Both the position numbers and the translations under genes were made by a program. From contig NZ_FOKP01000003.1 in NCBI RefSeq assembly GCF_900112185.1, forward strand, positions 310,001 through 374,000: a stretch of DNA of 64,000 bases. The letters run 5' to 3'. Origin of the DNA: Allobosea sp. CRIB-10. Lineage in GTDB: Bacteria; Pseudomonadota; Alphaproteobacteria; Rhizobiales; Beijerinckiaceae. Under the pieces are notes generated by a model. The model saw nothing but the letters and a program-made list of their open reading frames with translations, did not search any database and was not told where the DNA came from. Below are positions 37,131 to 46,570 of the stretch, one piece after another (position 1 is the first letter of the stretch; every line of letters starts with the position of its first letter).

Positions 37131-37577
37131 TTATCTCGTTTCCGGCAGCGGCGGCAGCCCCTGAAACGGGTCGAGCACGGAAACGCCCAAGGGCGCGAAA
37201 TGCCGGAGGTTTCGGGTCAGCACGGTCAGGCCGTGCGCCTGCGCCGTCGCGGCGATGGCGATGTCCTCGAAACCAGGACGATGCGCCCGCGCCCGATCCA
37301 GCAAGTCTCCAGCGAGATGCGCGCAGCGCAGATCGAACGGCAGGACTTTCTCCCCATAGAAGTGTTCGACCGCCTGCCACCATTCGCGGAGCGAACGTGC
37401 CTTGGCGCTGGCGCCTTCCCGCTCGGCTTTTGCGACACCCGCCGCCACCTCGGCGGCGGTGATGACCGACAGAAAGAGATGTGGGCTCGCCTGATCGAGC
37501 CAGATGGCCAGGTCTTTCGCGTCCGCTCGCTTCGAGGGGGCGAGCGCCGAGATCACATTGGTGTCGACCAGGAACAT
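37131..37577 (-). CDS. VapC-type PIN-domain toxin
   Basis: The 148-residue PIN protein begins FLVDTNVISALAPSKR, with the first acidic residue in VDTN; the second is in ITAAEVAAG and the later pair is around RPGFEDIAIAATAQAHGLTVLTRNLRHF. It resembles the FitB/VapC group. Such toxins cut RNA (often initiator tRNA) with magnesium when the antitoxin is lost. The start overlaps the antitoxin stop in TGATG, which ensures coupled translation. Confidence 0.9.
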   Translation of the reverse strand: MFLVDTNVISALAPSKRADAKDLAIWLDQASPHLFLSVITAAEVAAGVAKAEREGASAKARSLREWWQAVEHFYGEKVLPFDLRCAHLAGDLLDRARAHRPGFEDIAIAATAQAHGLTVLTRNLRHFAPLGVSVLDPFQGLPPLPETR

Positions 37578-37819
37578 CAGAGATCGACGGGCGAGCGCAG
37601 CTCTCCGCTTCGAGCGGGAATGTCCTCCGCATCGCCCGGAAAGGCCGCGAGCAGGCGCCCGAAGCTCGGTGCGCGTGCGAGCCGCTCATAGTCCTCGAAC
37701 GACAGGATGACCGCATCCTTGCGGCCATGGCGCGTAATGATCGACGGGGTTCCCCGGACCGCCTGATCGACCACCGCCGACAGCGTCGCCTTCGCATCCT
37801 TGAGCTGGATTTCCCGCAT
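37577..37819 (-). CDS. Phd/YefM-type antitoxin
   Basis: The 80-residue protein MREIQLKDAKATLSAVVDQA...IITRHGRKDAVILSFEDYERL is a Phd/YefM (prevent-host-death) antitoxin: an N-terminal DNA-binding domain followed by a flexible toxin-binding tail (PSFGRLLAAFPGD). The ATG at 37819 is preceded by a strong GGAGG; a frame starting at 37849 would run through the operator. It should neutralise the PIN toxin and repress its own operon. Confidence 0.9.
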   Translation of the reverse strand: MREIQLKDAKATLSAVVDQAVRGTPSIITRHGRKDAVILSFEDYERLARAPSFGRLLAAFPGDAEDIPARSGELRSPVDL

Positions 37820-37830
37820 CGCGACCTCCG

Positions 37831-37851
37831 ATATGACCACTGTAGTCATAT
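37831..37851. promoter_or_regulatory. Operator of the Phd/VapC operon
   Basis: ATATGAC and GTCATAT are perfect seven-base arms with a seven-base centre (CACTGTA), which itself is nearly symmetrical, giving a 21-base palindrome with one mismatched pair. It lies directly upstream of the antitoxin ribosome-binding site, as in other autoregulated toxin-antitoxin operons. Confidence 0.7.
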
Positions 37852-37883
37852 ATTGTCGAAATGGCTGCGGGCAAGACTATCAG

Positions 37884-40800
37884 CTAGGTCGAGCGATGAG
37901 CGGCAGGCCGCTCGCCTAGTACCCCGCTCGCCGGCACGGCCGGCGCGCCTTCCCAGCGGGTGTTCGCCGGCAGGTTCTCGCCCTTCATGATCACGGTGAG
38001 CAGGCCGATCTGGGCGTAGTCGCCGACATGGGTGTCGTAGAGCACGGTCGCGCCGGCGCCGACGCAGACGCCTTTGCCGAGCGTGACCTTGCCGACCTTC
38101 ATCACCCGGTCCTCGTAGAGATGGGTCTGCAGCGCGGAATGGGCGTTGACGGTGCAGAAGTCGCCGACCTTGATGCAGTCGAACTCGGTGATGTCAGTCG
38201 AGTCCAGCCAGACGCCCTGGCCGTATTGCGCGCCGAACAGGCGCAGGAACCAGGGCAGGAACGGCGTGCCGCGCAGATAGTCGAACAGCACCTTGCCGCC
38301 CAGGCCCCAATAGAGCACGGCGATCGCCTCGGTGCGCATCGCCCAGAACGACCACATCGGCTTCATCACCGGCTTGTAGACGCCCATCAGCAGCCATTTC
38401 ATCAGCGCGCAGATCAGCGCCTGGGTGATAGCGATGACCACGGCACAGCCCATGAAGGCGAGAACGAGGCCGGCCCAGTCGCGATCGAATATCTTCTGCT
38501 GCAGCACGAGGTCGACCGCGATGGTGCCGAAGGTGATGAACAGCATCGCCGGGAAGGAGGTGTGCAGCGCCTCGAAGCCGGCGCGCGCCAGCTTCTTGCC
38601 GAGCGAGGGCTTGTAGGTCCAGTCGGCTCCGAGATCGACCTTCTGCCGCGTCGGCAGCTTGATCGGCGGCGAGCCGAACCAGGTGTCGCCGGCGCTCATC
38701 AGCTCGTTCGCCGGCGGCTTCGACTTGATGCCGATCAGCACCTTGTCGGGAATCACCGCACCCGGCGGCACGACCGCATCGTTGCCGACGAAGACCTGCT
38801 CGCCGGTGCGGGTCATGTCGAGGCGCATATAGCCGCGCCGCATGTCCTCGTCGCCGAAGATCACCTCGTCGGCGATGAAGTTGCCGGCGCCGATCCCGGT
38901 GATGTCGTAGCGCCCCGAGAGATTGGTCGAGATCTCGGCGCCCTGCCCGATCCGTGCGCCCATCATCCGGTACCAGAAGCGCATATAGATCGTCGCGAAC
39001 AGCGAGGACAGCGTCTCCAGCGTCACCTCGGTCGCCAGCGCCACCGTCCATTTGCGGGCGTAGAAGCCCGAATGGATCGAATAGGTGCCGGAGGAGACGC
39101 GCGGCAGGATCGCCCAGCGCAGCGCGCAAATCAGGAAGACCGTGACGGTGATGAGCCCGATCGCCGTCGGCCAGGTCAGGATCGGCAGATACCAGAGATA
39201 GCTGACGTCGGACCAGGTCGCGACCCAGTTGTCGATCTTGTCGAACAGCCAGAAGGCCGGGAAGATCGGCAGCAGGCTGATCGGCGGCAGCACGATCAGC
39301 ATGACCACGTAGAACAGCGTCATCGCCGCCCGGCGCCCAGCGCTCGCTTCGGCCTGAGGCGGCAGGGACTCGAGATCGACCGTGCCGGTCTTGCGGGCGG
39401 GTGAACCGTCCCAGATCTCGGCCGTGCCGACGGTCGCGCCGGGCGCGATCGCGGTGAGGTCCCCGATTTCGGCATGGTCACCGATGGTGCAGCCATGGCC
39501 GAACACAACCGAGGAGCCGGCATAGACGTCCTTGCCGATCGTGATCCTGCCGATGATGAAATCGGCGCCGATCGCCTCGGCATTGGCGAAGGTGGTCTTC
39601 GATCCCAGCGTCGTGCCGTCGCCCAGCTCGACCAGGTCGACCGCGCCGGCCTCGTAATCGGAGATGATGACGTCGCGCCCGACCTTGGCGCCGAGCAGGC
39701 GCCAGTAGAAGCGCATCACCGGCGTGCCCTGCAGCCATTTGATGTGCACCAACCCGGCGACGCGCGAGGCGAACCACCAGCGGAAGTAATAGACGCCCCA
39801 GAGCGGATAGGTCCCAGGCTTGGTCCGGCCGAGCACCAGCCATTTCAGGCCGATCGCGATGAAACCGGTGACGATGGTGATCGCGACATAGATGCCGAGC
39901 AACGCAAAGACCTGCGCCATCGCCGACAGCTCTTCGCCCGAGAGTAGCATGTAGCTGACGAAGATGCCGAGCCATTGCGCCGTCGACAGGCTGATGATGA
40001 TCGGCAGCGCGATTGCCTGGGCCAACCCGCAGAGGAAGCGGCGGCGCAGCGGCGGCGGCGTGAAGGAGAGGTCCTCCTCGGCCCGCACGCCACGCGCATC
40101 GAGCAGTTCCGCCATCGCCCGCAAGGTGCGCGCGCCATAGACGTCCTGCAGGGTGATGCCGGCATAGGCCGGCGTCTCGCGCACGATCGAGATGAAGCGC
40201 GCCGCCAGCAGCGAATGGCCGCCCAGATCGACGAAGAAGTCGGCCTCGAGCGGCAGCGCCTGCGCGCCGAGCACGCGCTTGGCCGCGTCGAGCAGCGCAG
40301 CCTCGGTCTCGTTGCGCGGCGGCTCCTGCTCGCCGCTCGCGGCCGGCGCCGTCAACGGCGCAGCCTTCAGCATCTTGCGGTCGACCTTGCCCGAGACCAT
40401 GCGCGGCAGCGAGCCAACCGGCTCGAAATGCGCCGGGATCATGTAGGGCGGCAGCTTCTCGCGCAGCGATGCCCGCAGCACCGAGCCCTCGATCTGTACG
40501 CCGGGCTCGCCGACCAGGAAGGCGACGAGCCGCTCGATGCCGTCATCACTGCGCAGCACCACGGCGGCCTGGCTGATGCCGGCCTCGTCGGACAAGGCCG
40601 TCTCGATCTCGCCGAGCTCGACGCGGAAGCCGCGGATCTTGACCTGGTCGTCGATTCGGCCGTGGAAGACGATGTTGCCGTTCTCGTCGAGGCTGACGGC
40701 ATCGCCGGAGCGGTAGAGGATCGGATCGCCGCCGCTGCCGCCGAACGGGTTGGCGATGAACTTCTCGGCCGTGAGCTCGGGCCGCAGATGATAGCCCTTG

Positions 40801-41924
40801 GCGACGCCCGGCCCGCCGATCAGCAGCTCGCCCTGCTGGCCGACGCCGGTCAGCTTCATCTCCTCGTCGACGATATAGGCGGTGTAGTTCGGGATCGGCT
40901 TGCCGATGGTGACGGTCTCGCCCGGCTCGACCGGGGCGGCCGTCGCCACCACCGTCGCCTCCGTCGGCCCGTAGGTGTTGAAGATGCGCCGGTCGGGTTT
41001 CGACCATTTCTGCACGATCGAGGGCGGCAACGCCTCGCCGCCGAGCAGGATCAGTTTCAGCGATGGCACGTCGGCCGGCAGGATGCCGAGCAAAGTCGGC
41101 ACCGTGTCGATCACGGTGACGCCGGCCTCGGTCAGGATCGCCGGCAGCTTCTCGGCGTCGCCCATCATCTGCGGCGTCGCGACGAACAGGGTCGCGCCGA
41201 CGAGATAAGGCGTCCAGATTTCCTCCATCGACAGATCGAAGGCAACGGAGGCGCCCTGGAAGACGACATCGTCCGGCCCCATGCCGTAGAGCGCGTTCCC
41301 CGAGCGCAAGAAATGGCAGATGTTGCGCTGGCTGATGACGATCGCCTTGGGCGTACCGGTCGAGCCCGAGGTGTAGATCAGATAGGCGGGATGGTCGGGG
41401 GTCAGCCCCACTGCCCGCGCTGGCATCGCCTGACCGTCGCTGGCCTGTGCGAGTTGCTGCGGGCACCAGACCTTGCGTTCGGTGGCTGCAGCACGCGCTT
41501 TCCAGTCGGTCTGCGTCACCAGCCCCTTGGCGCTGGCATCGTTGAGGCAGATGGCGATGCGCTCGACCGGCGCCTCGGCGTCGAAGGGCAGCCAGGCGGC
41601 GCCCGACAGCGTGATCGCGATCTGCGCCACCAAGAGCTCGATGCCGCGCGGCATCCAAAGGCCGACCATGTCGCCCGGCCCGACGCCGGACAGCGCGAGC
41701 CCGCGCGCCTGCGCCTGCGCCTCCGCCCAGACCTGCGCATAGCTCAGCCGCCGCTCGCCGCAGATCAGCGCCGGGTGGTCTGGGCGCGCGGACACACTCG
41801 CTGCAAAGATCTCGGCGAGCACCTCGTCGCGCAGCAGCTCTGGCCGCTTTTCGCCCGCCAGCATGGCGAGCGCGGTCGCGCTCGAATCGGCGATGCCGGC
41901 CGAAACTGTGGTGATGTCGTTCAT
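37884..41924 (-). CDS. Pls/PosA family non-ribosomal peptide synthetase
   Basis: The 1346-residue protein has an adenylation domain (about 30-520; YTSGSTGTPK at 184-193, NTYGPTE at 316-322, Lys513), a carrier domain with phosphopantetheine Ser571 in LGGHSLLA, and a long C-terminal part of alternating helices (about 630-690, 865-935, 1125-1180) and three left-handed beta-helix acyltransferase-like modules (about 745-850, 985-1075, 1225-1325). This is the plan of poly-epsilon-lysine synthetase Pls and relatives, which lack condensation and thioesterase domains and polymerise at the membrane. Pocket residues read D230, L231, E234, D273, L293, G295, T317, V325, V326; two extra acids suggest a basic amino acid. 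Confidence 0.9.
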   Translation of the reverse strand: MNDITTVSAGIADSSATALAMLAGEKRPELLRDEVLAEIFAASVSARPDHPALICGERRLSYAQVWAEAQAQARGLALSGVGPGDMVGLWMPRGIELLVAQIAITLSGAAWLPFDAEAPVERIAICLNDASAKGLVTQTDWKARAAATERKVWCPQQLAQASDGQAMPARAVGLTPDHPAYLIYTSGSTGTPKAIVISQRNICHFLRSGNALYGMGPDDVVFQGASVAFDLSMEEIWTPYLVGATLFVATPQMMGDAEKLPAILTEAGVTVIDTVPTLLGILPADVPSLKLILLGGEALPPSIVQKWSKPDRRIFNTYGPTEATVVATAAPVEPGETVTIGKPIPNYTAYIVDEEMKLTGVGQQGELLIGGPGVAKGYHLRPELTAEKFIANPFGGSGGDPILYRSGDAVSLDENGNIVFHGRIDDQVKIRGFRVELGEIETALSDEAGISQAAVVLRSDDGIERLVAFLVGEPGVQIEGSVLRASLREKLPPYMIPAHFEPVGSLPRMVSGKVDRKMLKAAPLTAPAASGEQEPPRNETEAALLDAAKRVLGAQALPLEADFFVDLGGHSLLAARFISIVRETPAYAGITLQDVYGARTLRAMAELLDARGVRAEEDLSFTPPPLRRRFLCGLAQAIALPIIISLSTAQWLGIFVSYMLLSGEELSAMAQVFALLGIYVAITIVTGFIAIGLKWLVLGRTKPGTYPLWGVYYFRWWFASRVAGLVHIKWLQGTPVMRFYWRLLGAKVGRDVIISDYEAGAVDLVELGDGTTLGSKTTFANAEAIGADFIIGRITIGKDVYAGSSVVFGHGCTIGDHAEIGDLTAIAPGATVGTAEIWDGSPARKTGTVDLESLPPQAEASAGRRAAMTLFYVVMLIVLPPISLLPIFPAFWLFDKIDNWVATWSDVSYLWYLPILTWPTAIGLITVTVFLICALRWAILPRVSSGTYSIHSGFYARKWTVALATEVTLETLSSLFATIYMRFWYRMMGARIGQGAEISTNLSGRYDITGIGAGNFIADEVIFGDEDMRRGYMRLDMTRTGEQVFVGNDAVVPPGAVIPDKVLIGIKSKPPANELMSAGDTWFGSPPIKLPTRQKVDLGADWTYKPSLGKKLARAGFEALHTSFPAMLFITFGTIAVDLVLQQKIFDRDWAGLVLAFMGCAVVIAITQALICALMKWLLMGVYKPVMKPMWSFWAMRTEAIAVLYWGLGGKVLFDYLRGTPFLPWFLRLFGAQYGQGVWLDSTDITEFDCIKVGDFCTVNAHSALQTHLYEDRVMKVGKVTLGKGVCVGAGATVLYDTHVGDYAQIGLLTVIMKGENLPANTRWEGAPAVPASGVLGERPAAHRST

Positions 41925-42151
41925 CTTGCCCCGTCGAGATCCGGACCGGCGCCCGGACCACTCTCACGCCGGCCGTCTCCCCGTGACGACGCGTCCGCCA
42001 GTCCCCCGGCCGGCCCCGCAGCCGCGCGGGTCCTCACCAGCCGATCATACCTGCGAAGGTGTGGCTGAACCGAGGCTGAACGGCAAGCGGGAAGACGGGA
42101 CGCGGTTAAGCAGTGGCGCGCATTTGCGCCCGACTGTCACATCCAGGCCCC

Positions 42152-42760
42152 TTACATCCAAGTCGCCTTGCCGCCCTCGACCACCAGGATCTTGCCCTGC
42201 CAGATCTCGACGCGCGCCGCATCGGCCGTGCCGACCGCACCGATCAACGCCAGCACCGCCCGCGCCACGCCGCCATGGCTGACCATCACCGTGTCCGGCG
42301 CCAGCCCTTCCAGCACCGGCCGGATGCGCTCGGCCAGCATGCGGTAGCTCTCGCCGCCGGGGGGCACGAAGCCCCATTTGTCGCGCTCGCGGGCTTGGGC
42401 GCGCTCACGCTCGCTCGCATTCGCACTCTTGCGGATTTCGCGCCAGGTGAAGCCTTCCCAGTCGCCGAAGGTCAGTTCGCGCAGGCGCTCGTCGATACGG
42501 AACGCTTCGGGCGGCAGGTCGAGCTCGCGGCGCAGGATCGTCATAGTCTCCCGCGCCCGCTCCATCGGCGAGCAGATATAGTCGACGCTGGCGTAATCGG
42601 GCGTCAGCGCCTTGAGCCGGCGCGCCGCCTCCTCCGCCTGCATGCGGCCGAGGGCGTTGAGCGGAATGTCCTTGCCGCCCTGCAGCCGCCCCTCCCGATT
42701 CCAGTCGGTTTCGCCGTGGCGGACAAGGAAGAGGCGACCGGGAATCGTCAGCGGAATCAT
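42152..42760 (-). CDS. Histidine phosphatase family protein (phosphoglycerate mutase-like)
   Basis: The 202-residue protein starts MIPLTIPGRLFLVRHGETDWNREGRLQGG; catalytic His lies in RHGE, the second His in VMVSHGG, and SPMERARETM and RLRELTFGDWEG are typical of the branch. It is a phosphatase rather than a mutase by its short length and lack of the mutase insert; the substrate is open. The start at 42760 has GAGGCGAAG upstream. It is divergent from folP. Confidence 0.88.
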   Translation of the reverse strand: MIPLTIPGRLFLVRHGETDWNREGRLQGGKDIPLNALGRMQAEEAARRLKALTPDYASVDYICSPMERARETMTILRRELDLPPEAFRIDERLRELTFGDWEGFTWREIRKSANASERERAQARERDKWGFVPPGGESYRMLAERIRPVLEGLAPDTVMVSHGGVARAVLALIGAVGTADAARVEIWQGKILVVEGGKATWM

Positions 42761-42905
42761 GCTTCGCCTCATGCACGCTGCCGACAGCAAGGTCAAAGCG
42801 GCGAAAGCGCCGCAGGTCCCATCCTCACCGTCTCGTGAGCTTTGTGGTGGCCGCGTCCCGAAGGCCTGTGTAAGAGGCAGGCAATCGCACCGACATGATC
42901 GCCGC

Positions 42906-43739
42906 ATGACCGCCACGCTGACATTGCCGGATGGCCGCAGGCTCGACCTCGGCGGAAGGCCCCTGCTGATGGGCGTGGTCAACGTCACCCCGGATTCCTT
43001 TTCCGATGGCGGCCTCTTCGCCGACCCCGCGGTCGCCGTGGCGCATGGGCTGAGGCTGGCGCGGCAGGGCGCCGATATCGTCGATGTCGGCGGCGAATCG
43101 ACACGGCCGGACCATACCCGCCTCGATGCGGCAAGCGAGCTCGCCCGGGTCATGCCGGTCATCACCGGCATCGCCGCGCAGAGCGACATCCCGATCTCGA
43201 TCGACACCTACAAGGCCGAGGTCGCCGAGGCCGCGCTCAAGGCCGGCGCCTCGATCGTCAACGATGTCTGGGGCGCGCAGCGCGAGCCCGCGATCGCCGG
43301 CGTCGCGGCGCGCCATGGCGCTCCCATCGTCCTTATGCACAACCGCGAGGAGGTCGATCCCGAGATCGACATCCTCAACGAGGTCCTGCGCTTCCTCGAG
43401 CGCTCGATCGCGATCGCCATCGAAGCTGGCGTGCCGCGCAGCCAGATCGTCGTCGATCCCGGCATCGGCCGCTTCGGCAAGACCGCCGAGCAGTCGCTAC
43501 TGCTGATGAAGCAGCTTCGCCGCATCAGTGAGCTCGGCTGCCCGGTCCTACTCGGCGCCTCGCGCAAATCGGTGCTCGGCCACGTCATCGGCAAGACGGT
43601 CCCGGCTCAGCGCGTCGCCGCCAGCATCGCCGCGCATCTCTACGGCGTCACCCAAGGCGCCGCCATTATCCGCGCCCATGACGTCGACGAGCATGTCGAC
43701 GCCCTGAAAATCTGGGCGGCGATCGGAGCAGCACAATGA
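42906..43739 (+). CDS. folP: Dihydropteroate synthase
   Basis: The 277-residue protein joins p-aminobenzoate to the pterin diphosphate in folate synthesis and is the sulfonamide target. MGVVNVTPDSFSDGG, DVGGESTRPD, NDVWG and the end motif LGASRKS are present. The ATG at 42906 was chosen because family sequence starts there, although the frame is open further upstream. It heads an operon with folB (ATGA overlap) and folK. Confidence 0.96.
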   Translation: MTATLTLPDGRRLDLGGRPLLMGVVNVTPDSFSDGGLFADPAVAVAHGLRLARQGADIVDVGGESTRPDHTRLDAASELARVMPVITGIAAQSDIPISIDTYKAEVAEAALKAGASIVNDVWGAQREPAIAGVAARHGAPIVLMHNREEVDPEIDILNEVLRFLERSIAIAIEAGVPRSQIVVDPGIGRFGKTAEQSLLLMKQLRRISELGCPVLLGASRKSVLGHVIGKTVPAQRVAASIAAHLYGVTQGAAIIRAHDVDEHVDALKIWAAIGAAQ

Positions 43740-44110
43740 GCGCGACCGGACAGATCTTCATCGAGGCGCTCGACCTCTACGCCTATCATGGCCATTTCGC
43801 CGAGGAGGGCCGGCTCGGCCAGCGCTTCTCGATGGACCTGGTGCTCGACTGCGACCTGCGGGCCTCCTCGCTCAGCGACGACATCGCCGACACCGTCGAC
43901 TATGGCGAGGTCGTCGGCCTGGTGACGCGCACCTTCTCGGCCAAGCGCTTCAAGCTGCTTGAGGCGGCGGCGCGGGCGCTGGCAACCGCGATCCTGGCGG
44001 AATACCCGACGGTGACCCGTGTCGCCGTCACCTTGCGCAAGCCGGCCCCGCCGATTCCGGGCCGGATGGAATCGGTCGGCATCAAGCTGGATTTCACGCG
44101 TGACGGTTGA
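43736..44110 (+). CDS. folB: Dihydroneopterin aldolase
   Basis: The 124-residue protein shows the family start IFIEALDLYAYHGHFAEEGRLGQRF and the catalytic region LLEAAARALATAILAEYP, then VTLRKPAPPIPGRMESVG. It cleaves dihydroneopterin to hydroxymethyl-dihydropterin and glycolaldehyde. It overlaps folP by four bases and folK by eleven bases, so the three folate genes are translated as a unit. Confidence 0.95.
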   Translation: MSATGQIFIEALDLYAYHGHFAEEGRLGQRFSMDLVLDCDLRASSLSDDIADTVDYGEVVGLVTRTFSAKRFKLLEAAARALATAILAEYPTVTRVAVTLRKPAPPIPGRMESVGIKLDFTRDG

Positions 44111-44624
44111 AGCGACGCTCGGGCTGGGCGGCAATCTCGGCGATCCCGTGGCGGCCTTCGCCGCGGCGCTGGCACGGCTGCGCGCCCATGCCGCCGTCGA
44201 GCTGAAGGCCGCTTCTTCAGTCTGGCGCACCGCGCCCTGGGGCAAGCTCGACCAGCCGGAATTCCGCAACATGGCGGTGCTGATCGAGACGTCCCTCTCG
44301 GCCGAGGACCTGCTATCGCTCTGCCTCGACATCGAGCGTCAGAGCGGCCGCGAGCGGCGCGAGCGCTGGGGGCCGCGCACGCTCGACATCGACATTCTGA
44401 CCTATGGCAACGTGGTCATCGACCGGCCCGGCCTGCAGATCCCGCATCCGCGCATCGCCGAGCGCGCCTTCGTGCTGGCGCCGCTGGCGGAGATCGCGCC
44501 GGGGATCGTGATAGGGGAACGCAGCGTCGCTGAACTCTTCGCGGCGATCGCCAGCGATGATGTCAGCCGCGATGCCGAGGGCATGACGCGGCTGAAAGCG
44601 ATGCTGACATCTCAGCCGGGCTGA
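44100..44624 (+). CDS. folK: 2-amino-4-hydroxy-6-hydroxymethyldihydropteridine diphosphokinase
   Basis: The 174-residue enzyme adds diphosphate to hydroxymethyl-dihydropterin, between the FolB and FolP steps. It begins VTVEATLGLGGNLGDP from a GTG at 44100 that overlaps folB; an open frame upstream has no family sequence. The signature RERRERWGPRTLDIDIL, with its metal-binding aspartates, is intact. The gene ends four bases before the stop of convergent fabI. Confidence 0.95.
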   Translation: MTVEATLGLGGNLGDPVAAFAAALARLRAHAAVELKAASSVWRTAPWGKLDQPEFRNMAVLIETSLSAEDLLSLCLDIERQSGRERRERWGPRTLDIDILTYGNVVIDRPGLQIPHPRIAERAFVLAPLAEIAPGIVIGERSVAELFAAIASDDVSRDAEGMTRLKAMLTSQPG

Positions 44625-44628
44625 ACGC

Positions 44629-45468
44629 TCACTCGCCCTTGTCGAGCGAGATGTCCGGCGCGGTCGGCACCTTCATGCCGACGACATGGTAGCCGGCGTC
44701 GACATGCATGATCTCGCCGGTGATGCCGCGCGACATGTCGGAGACCAGGAACACCGCGGTCTCGCCGACCTCCTCGATGGTGACTGTGCGGCGCAGCGGC
44801 GAGTTGTACTCGTTCCACTTCAGGATGTAGCGAAAATCACCGATGCCGGAGGCCGCCAGCGTCTTGATCGGCCCGGCCGAGATGGCGTTGACGCGGATTT
44901 TCTGCGGGCCGAGATCGGCGGCGAGATACTGCACGCTCGATTCCAGCGCAGCCTTGGCCACGCCCATGACGTTGTAGTGCGGCATCCACTTTTCGGCGCC
45001 GTAATAGGTCAGCGTCAGCAGCGAGCCGCCATCCGGCATCAGCTTCTCGGCGCGCTGAGTGATCGCCGTGAAGGAATAGCAGGAGATCAGCAGCGACTTC
45101 GAGAAATTGGCCTCGGTCGTGTCGACATAGCGGCCGGTGAGCTCGTCCTTGTCGGAGAAGGCGATGCAGTGGACGACGAAGTCGAGCTTGCCCCAGAGCT
45201 TCTCGATCTCAGCGAAGACCGCATCGATCGATGCCCCGTCGGTGACGTCGCAATGGCCGACGACATGGCCGCCAAGCTGCTGCGCCAGCGGCTCGACCCG
45301 CTTCTTCAAGGCGTCGCCCTGATAGGTGAAGGCGAGCTCGGCGCCGGCATCCGCGGCCGCCTTGGCGATGCCCCAGGCGATCGAGCGGTTGTTGGCGACG
45401 CCCATGACGAGACCGCGCTTGCCCCGCAGGAGGTTGGCGGTCGGGGCGGCGCTGCTGGATTCAGGCAT
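44629..45468 (-). CDS. fabI: Enoyl-[acyl-carrier-protein] reductase (FabI)
   Basis: The 279-residue SDR-type protein has the FabI cofactor loop GVANNRSIAWGIAKAAADAGAEL, FVVHCIAFSDKDEL, and the catalytic Tyr-x6-Lys pattern in YYGAEKWMPHYNVMGVAK. It catalyses the last reduction of fatty-acid elongation with NADH. The ATG at 45468 has GAAGG upstream; the upstream frame is not conserved. Alphaproteobacteria often carry two fabI genes; only one is visible here. Confidence 0.95.
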   Translation of the reverse strand: MPESSSAAPTANLLRGKRGLVMGVANNRSIAWGIAKAAADAGAELAFTYQGDALKKRVEPLAQQLGGHVVGHCDVTDGASIDAVFAEIEKLWGKLDFVVHCIAFSDKDELTGRYVDTTEANFSKSLLISCYSFTAITQRAEKLMPDGGSLLTLTYYGAEKWMPHYNVMGVAKAALESSVQYLAADLGPQKIRVNAISAGPIKTLAASGIGDFRYILKWNEYNSPLRRTVTIEEVGETAVFLVSDMSRGITGEIMHVDAGYHVVGMKVPTAPDISLDKGE

Positions 45469-45565
45469 CTGAGACCTTCGAACTGGACGAACCGGCAAAA
45501 GAGAACCGGACGGTCTCTTAACCGAGGCGGTCGAAGGGTGGAAGCGCCCTGTGCCGAAATCCTGT

Positions 45566-46486
45566 TCAGCCCGCGCGCGCCTTCATCAGCGCGGTCAGCT
45601 CGGCATCCTCAGCCGGCATCTCGATGTCGATCGAGACGAAGAGGTCGCCATGCTCGCCCTTCTTCGCGCCCGGCAGCCCCTTGCCACGCAGGCGGAACTG
45701 GCGCGTCGTGCCGGTCAGCGGCGGTACCTTCATCTCGACGGCGCCTGACAGCGTCGGCACATGAATCGGCCCGCCCAGCACGGCGGTCGCGAGCGGCACC
45801 GCGACGCGCGCGCGCAGGTTGATGCCGTCTATCGTGAAGCGGGAATCGGGCCTCACCTTGATCGTCATCAGCACGTCGCCGGCCTCGCCGGTGAGCGGAT
45901 GAGTCTGGCCGAGGCCGCGCAGGCGCATGACCTTGCCGTCGGCGACACCCTCGGGGATCGTCACCTCGACCTCGCGCCCGCCGGGCAGCTTCACCCGGCG
46001 CGTGCCGCCATTGACCGCTTCGGCCAGGCCGACTTCCAGCGTGAAGCTCTGCTCCGGCGGCTTCTGCGGCGCGCTCTGCCGGCCCCGGGCACCGCCGCGC
46101 CTGGCGGCCTCGCCGAAGAGCGAGCCGAAGATGTCGGCGGGGTCGAAGCCGGGATCGCCGCCACGGCCGAAAGGCGCGCCGCCGCCGTCGAAATTGAACT
46201 CGAAGCCGCCATGCTGCGCCCCGCGGCGTCCCGCGCCCATGCCCTCGAAACCGGAGAAGCGCGGCTTGCCCTCGGCATCGATCTCGCCGCGGTCGAATTG
46301 CTTGCGCTTGTCGGCGTCGCCGAGGACCTCATAGGCGGTGTTGAGCTCGGAGAATTTTTCCTGCGCCTTCGGGTCGCCCTGGTTGCGGTCGGGGTGCAGG
46401 TCCTTGGCGCGGCGGCGATAAGCCTTCTTGATCTCGGCCTCATCAGCCGATTTCGCCACGCCCAGAACCTGATACGGATCACGCAT
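45566..46486 (-). CDS. DnaJ C-terminal domain protein (CbpA-like co-chaperone)
   Basis: The 306-residue protein has an N-terminal J-domain with HPD ([12 protein letters not shown]), a G/F-rich linker ([20 protein letters not shown]) and two C-terminal peptide-binding domains, but no zinc finger, which separates it from DnaJ proper. It should stimulate a DnaK ATPase and hand over substrates. The true dnaJ is presumably elsewhere. It lies between fabI and the surface lipoprotein on the same strand. Confidence 0.92.
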   Translation of the reverse strand: MRDPYQVLGVAKSADEAEIKKAYRRRAKDLHPDRNQGDPKAQEKFSELNTAYEVLGDADKRKQFDRGEIDAEGKPRFSGFEGMGAGRRGAQHGGFEFNFDGGGAPFGRGGDPGFDPADIFGSLFGEAARRGGARGRQSAPQKPPEQSFTLEVGLAEAVNGGTRRVKLPGGREVEVTIPEGVADGKVMRLRGLGQTHPLTGEAGDVLMTIKVRPDSRFTIDGINLRARVAVPLATAVLGGPIHVPTLSGAVEMKVPPLTGTTRQFRLRGKGLPGAKKGEHGDLFVSIDIEMPAEDAELTALMKARAG

Positions 46487-46570
46487 TCAAACACACCCCC
46501 GGAGGCTTCGTATTCCGGCGTACCGGAACCGCCCCCTAGATGGGAAGACTGTGGCGTAGTTGCAACAGGC

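Noticed and set aside
39975-42068. A 697-codon plus-strand frame opposite the Pls-type synthetase
   Set aside because: It is a GC-driven shadow; the minus strand shows adenylation and carrier motifs throughout.
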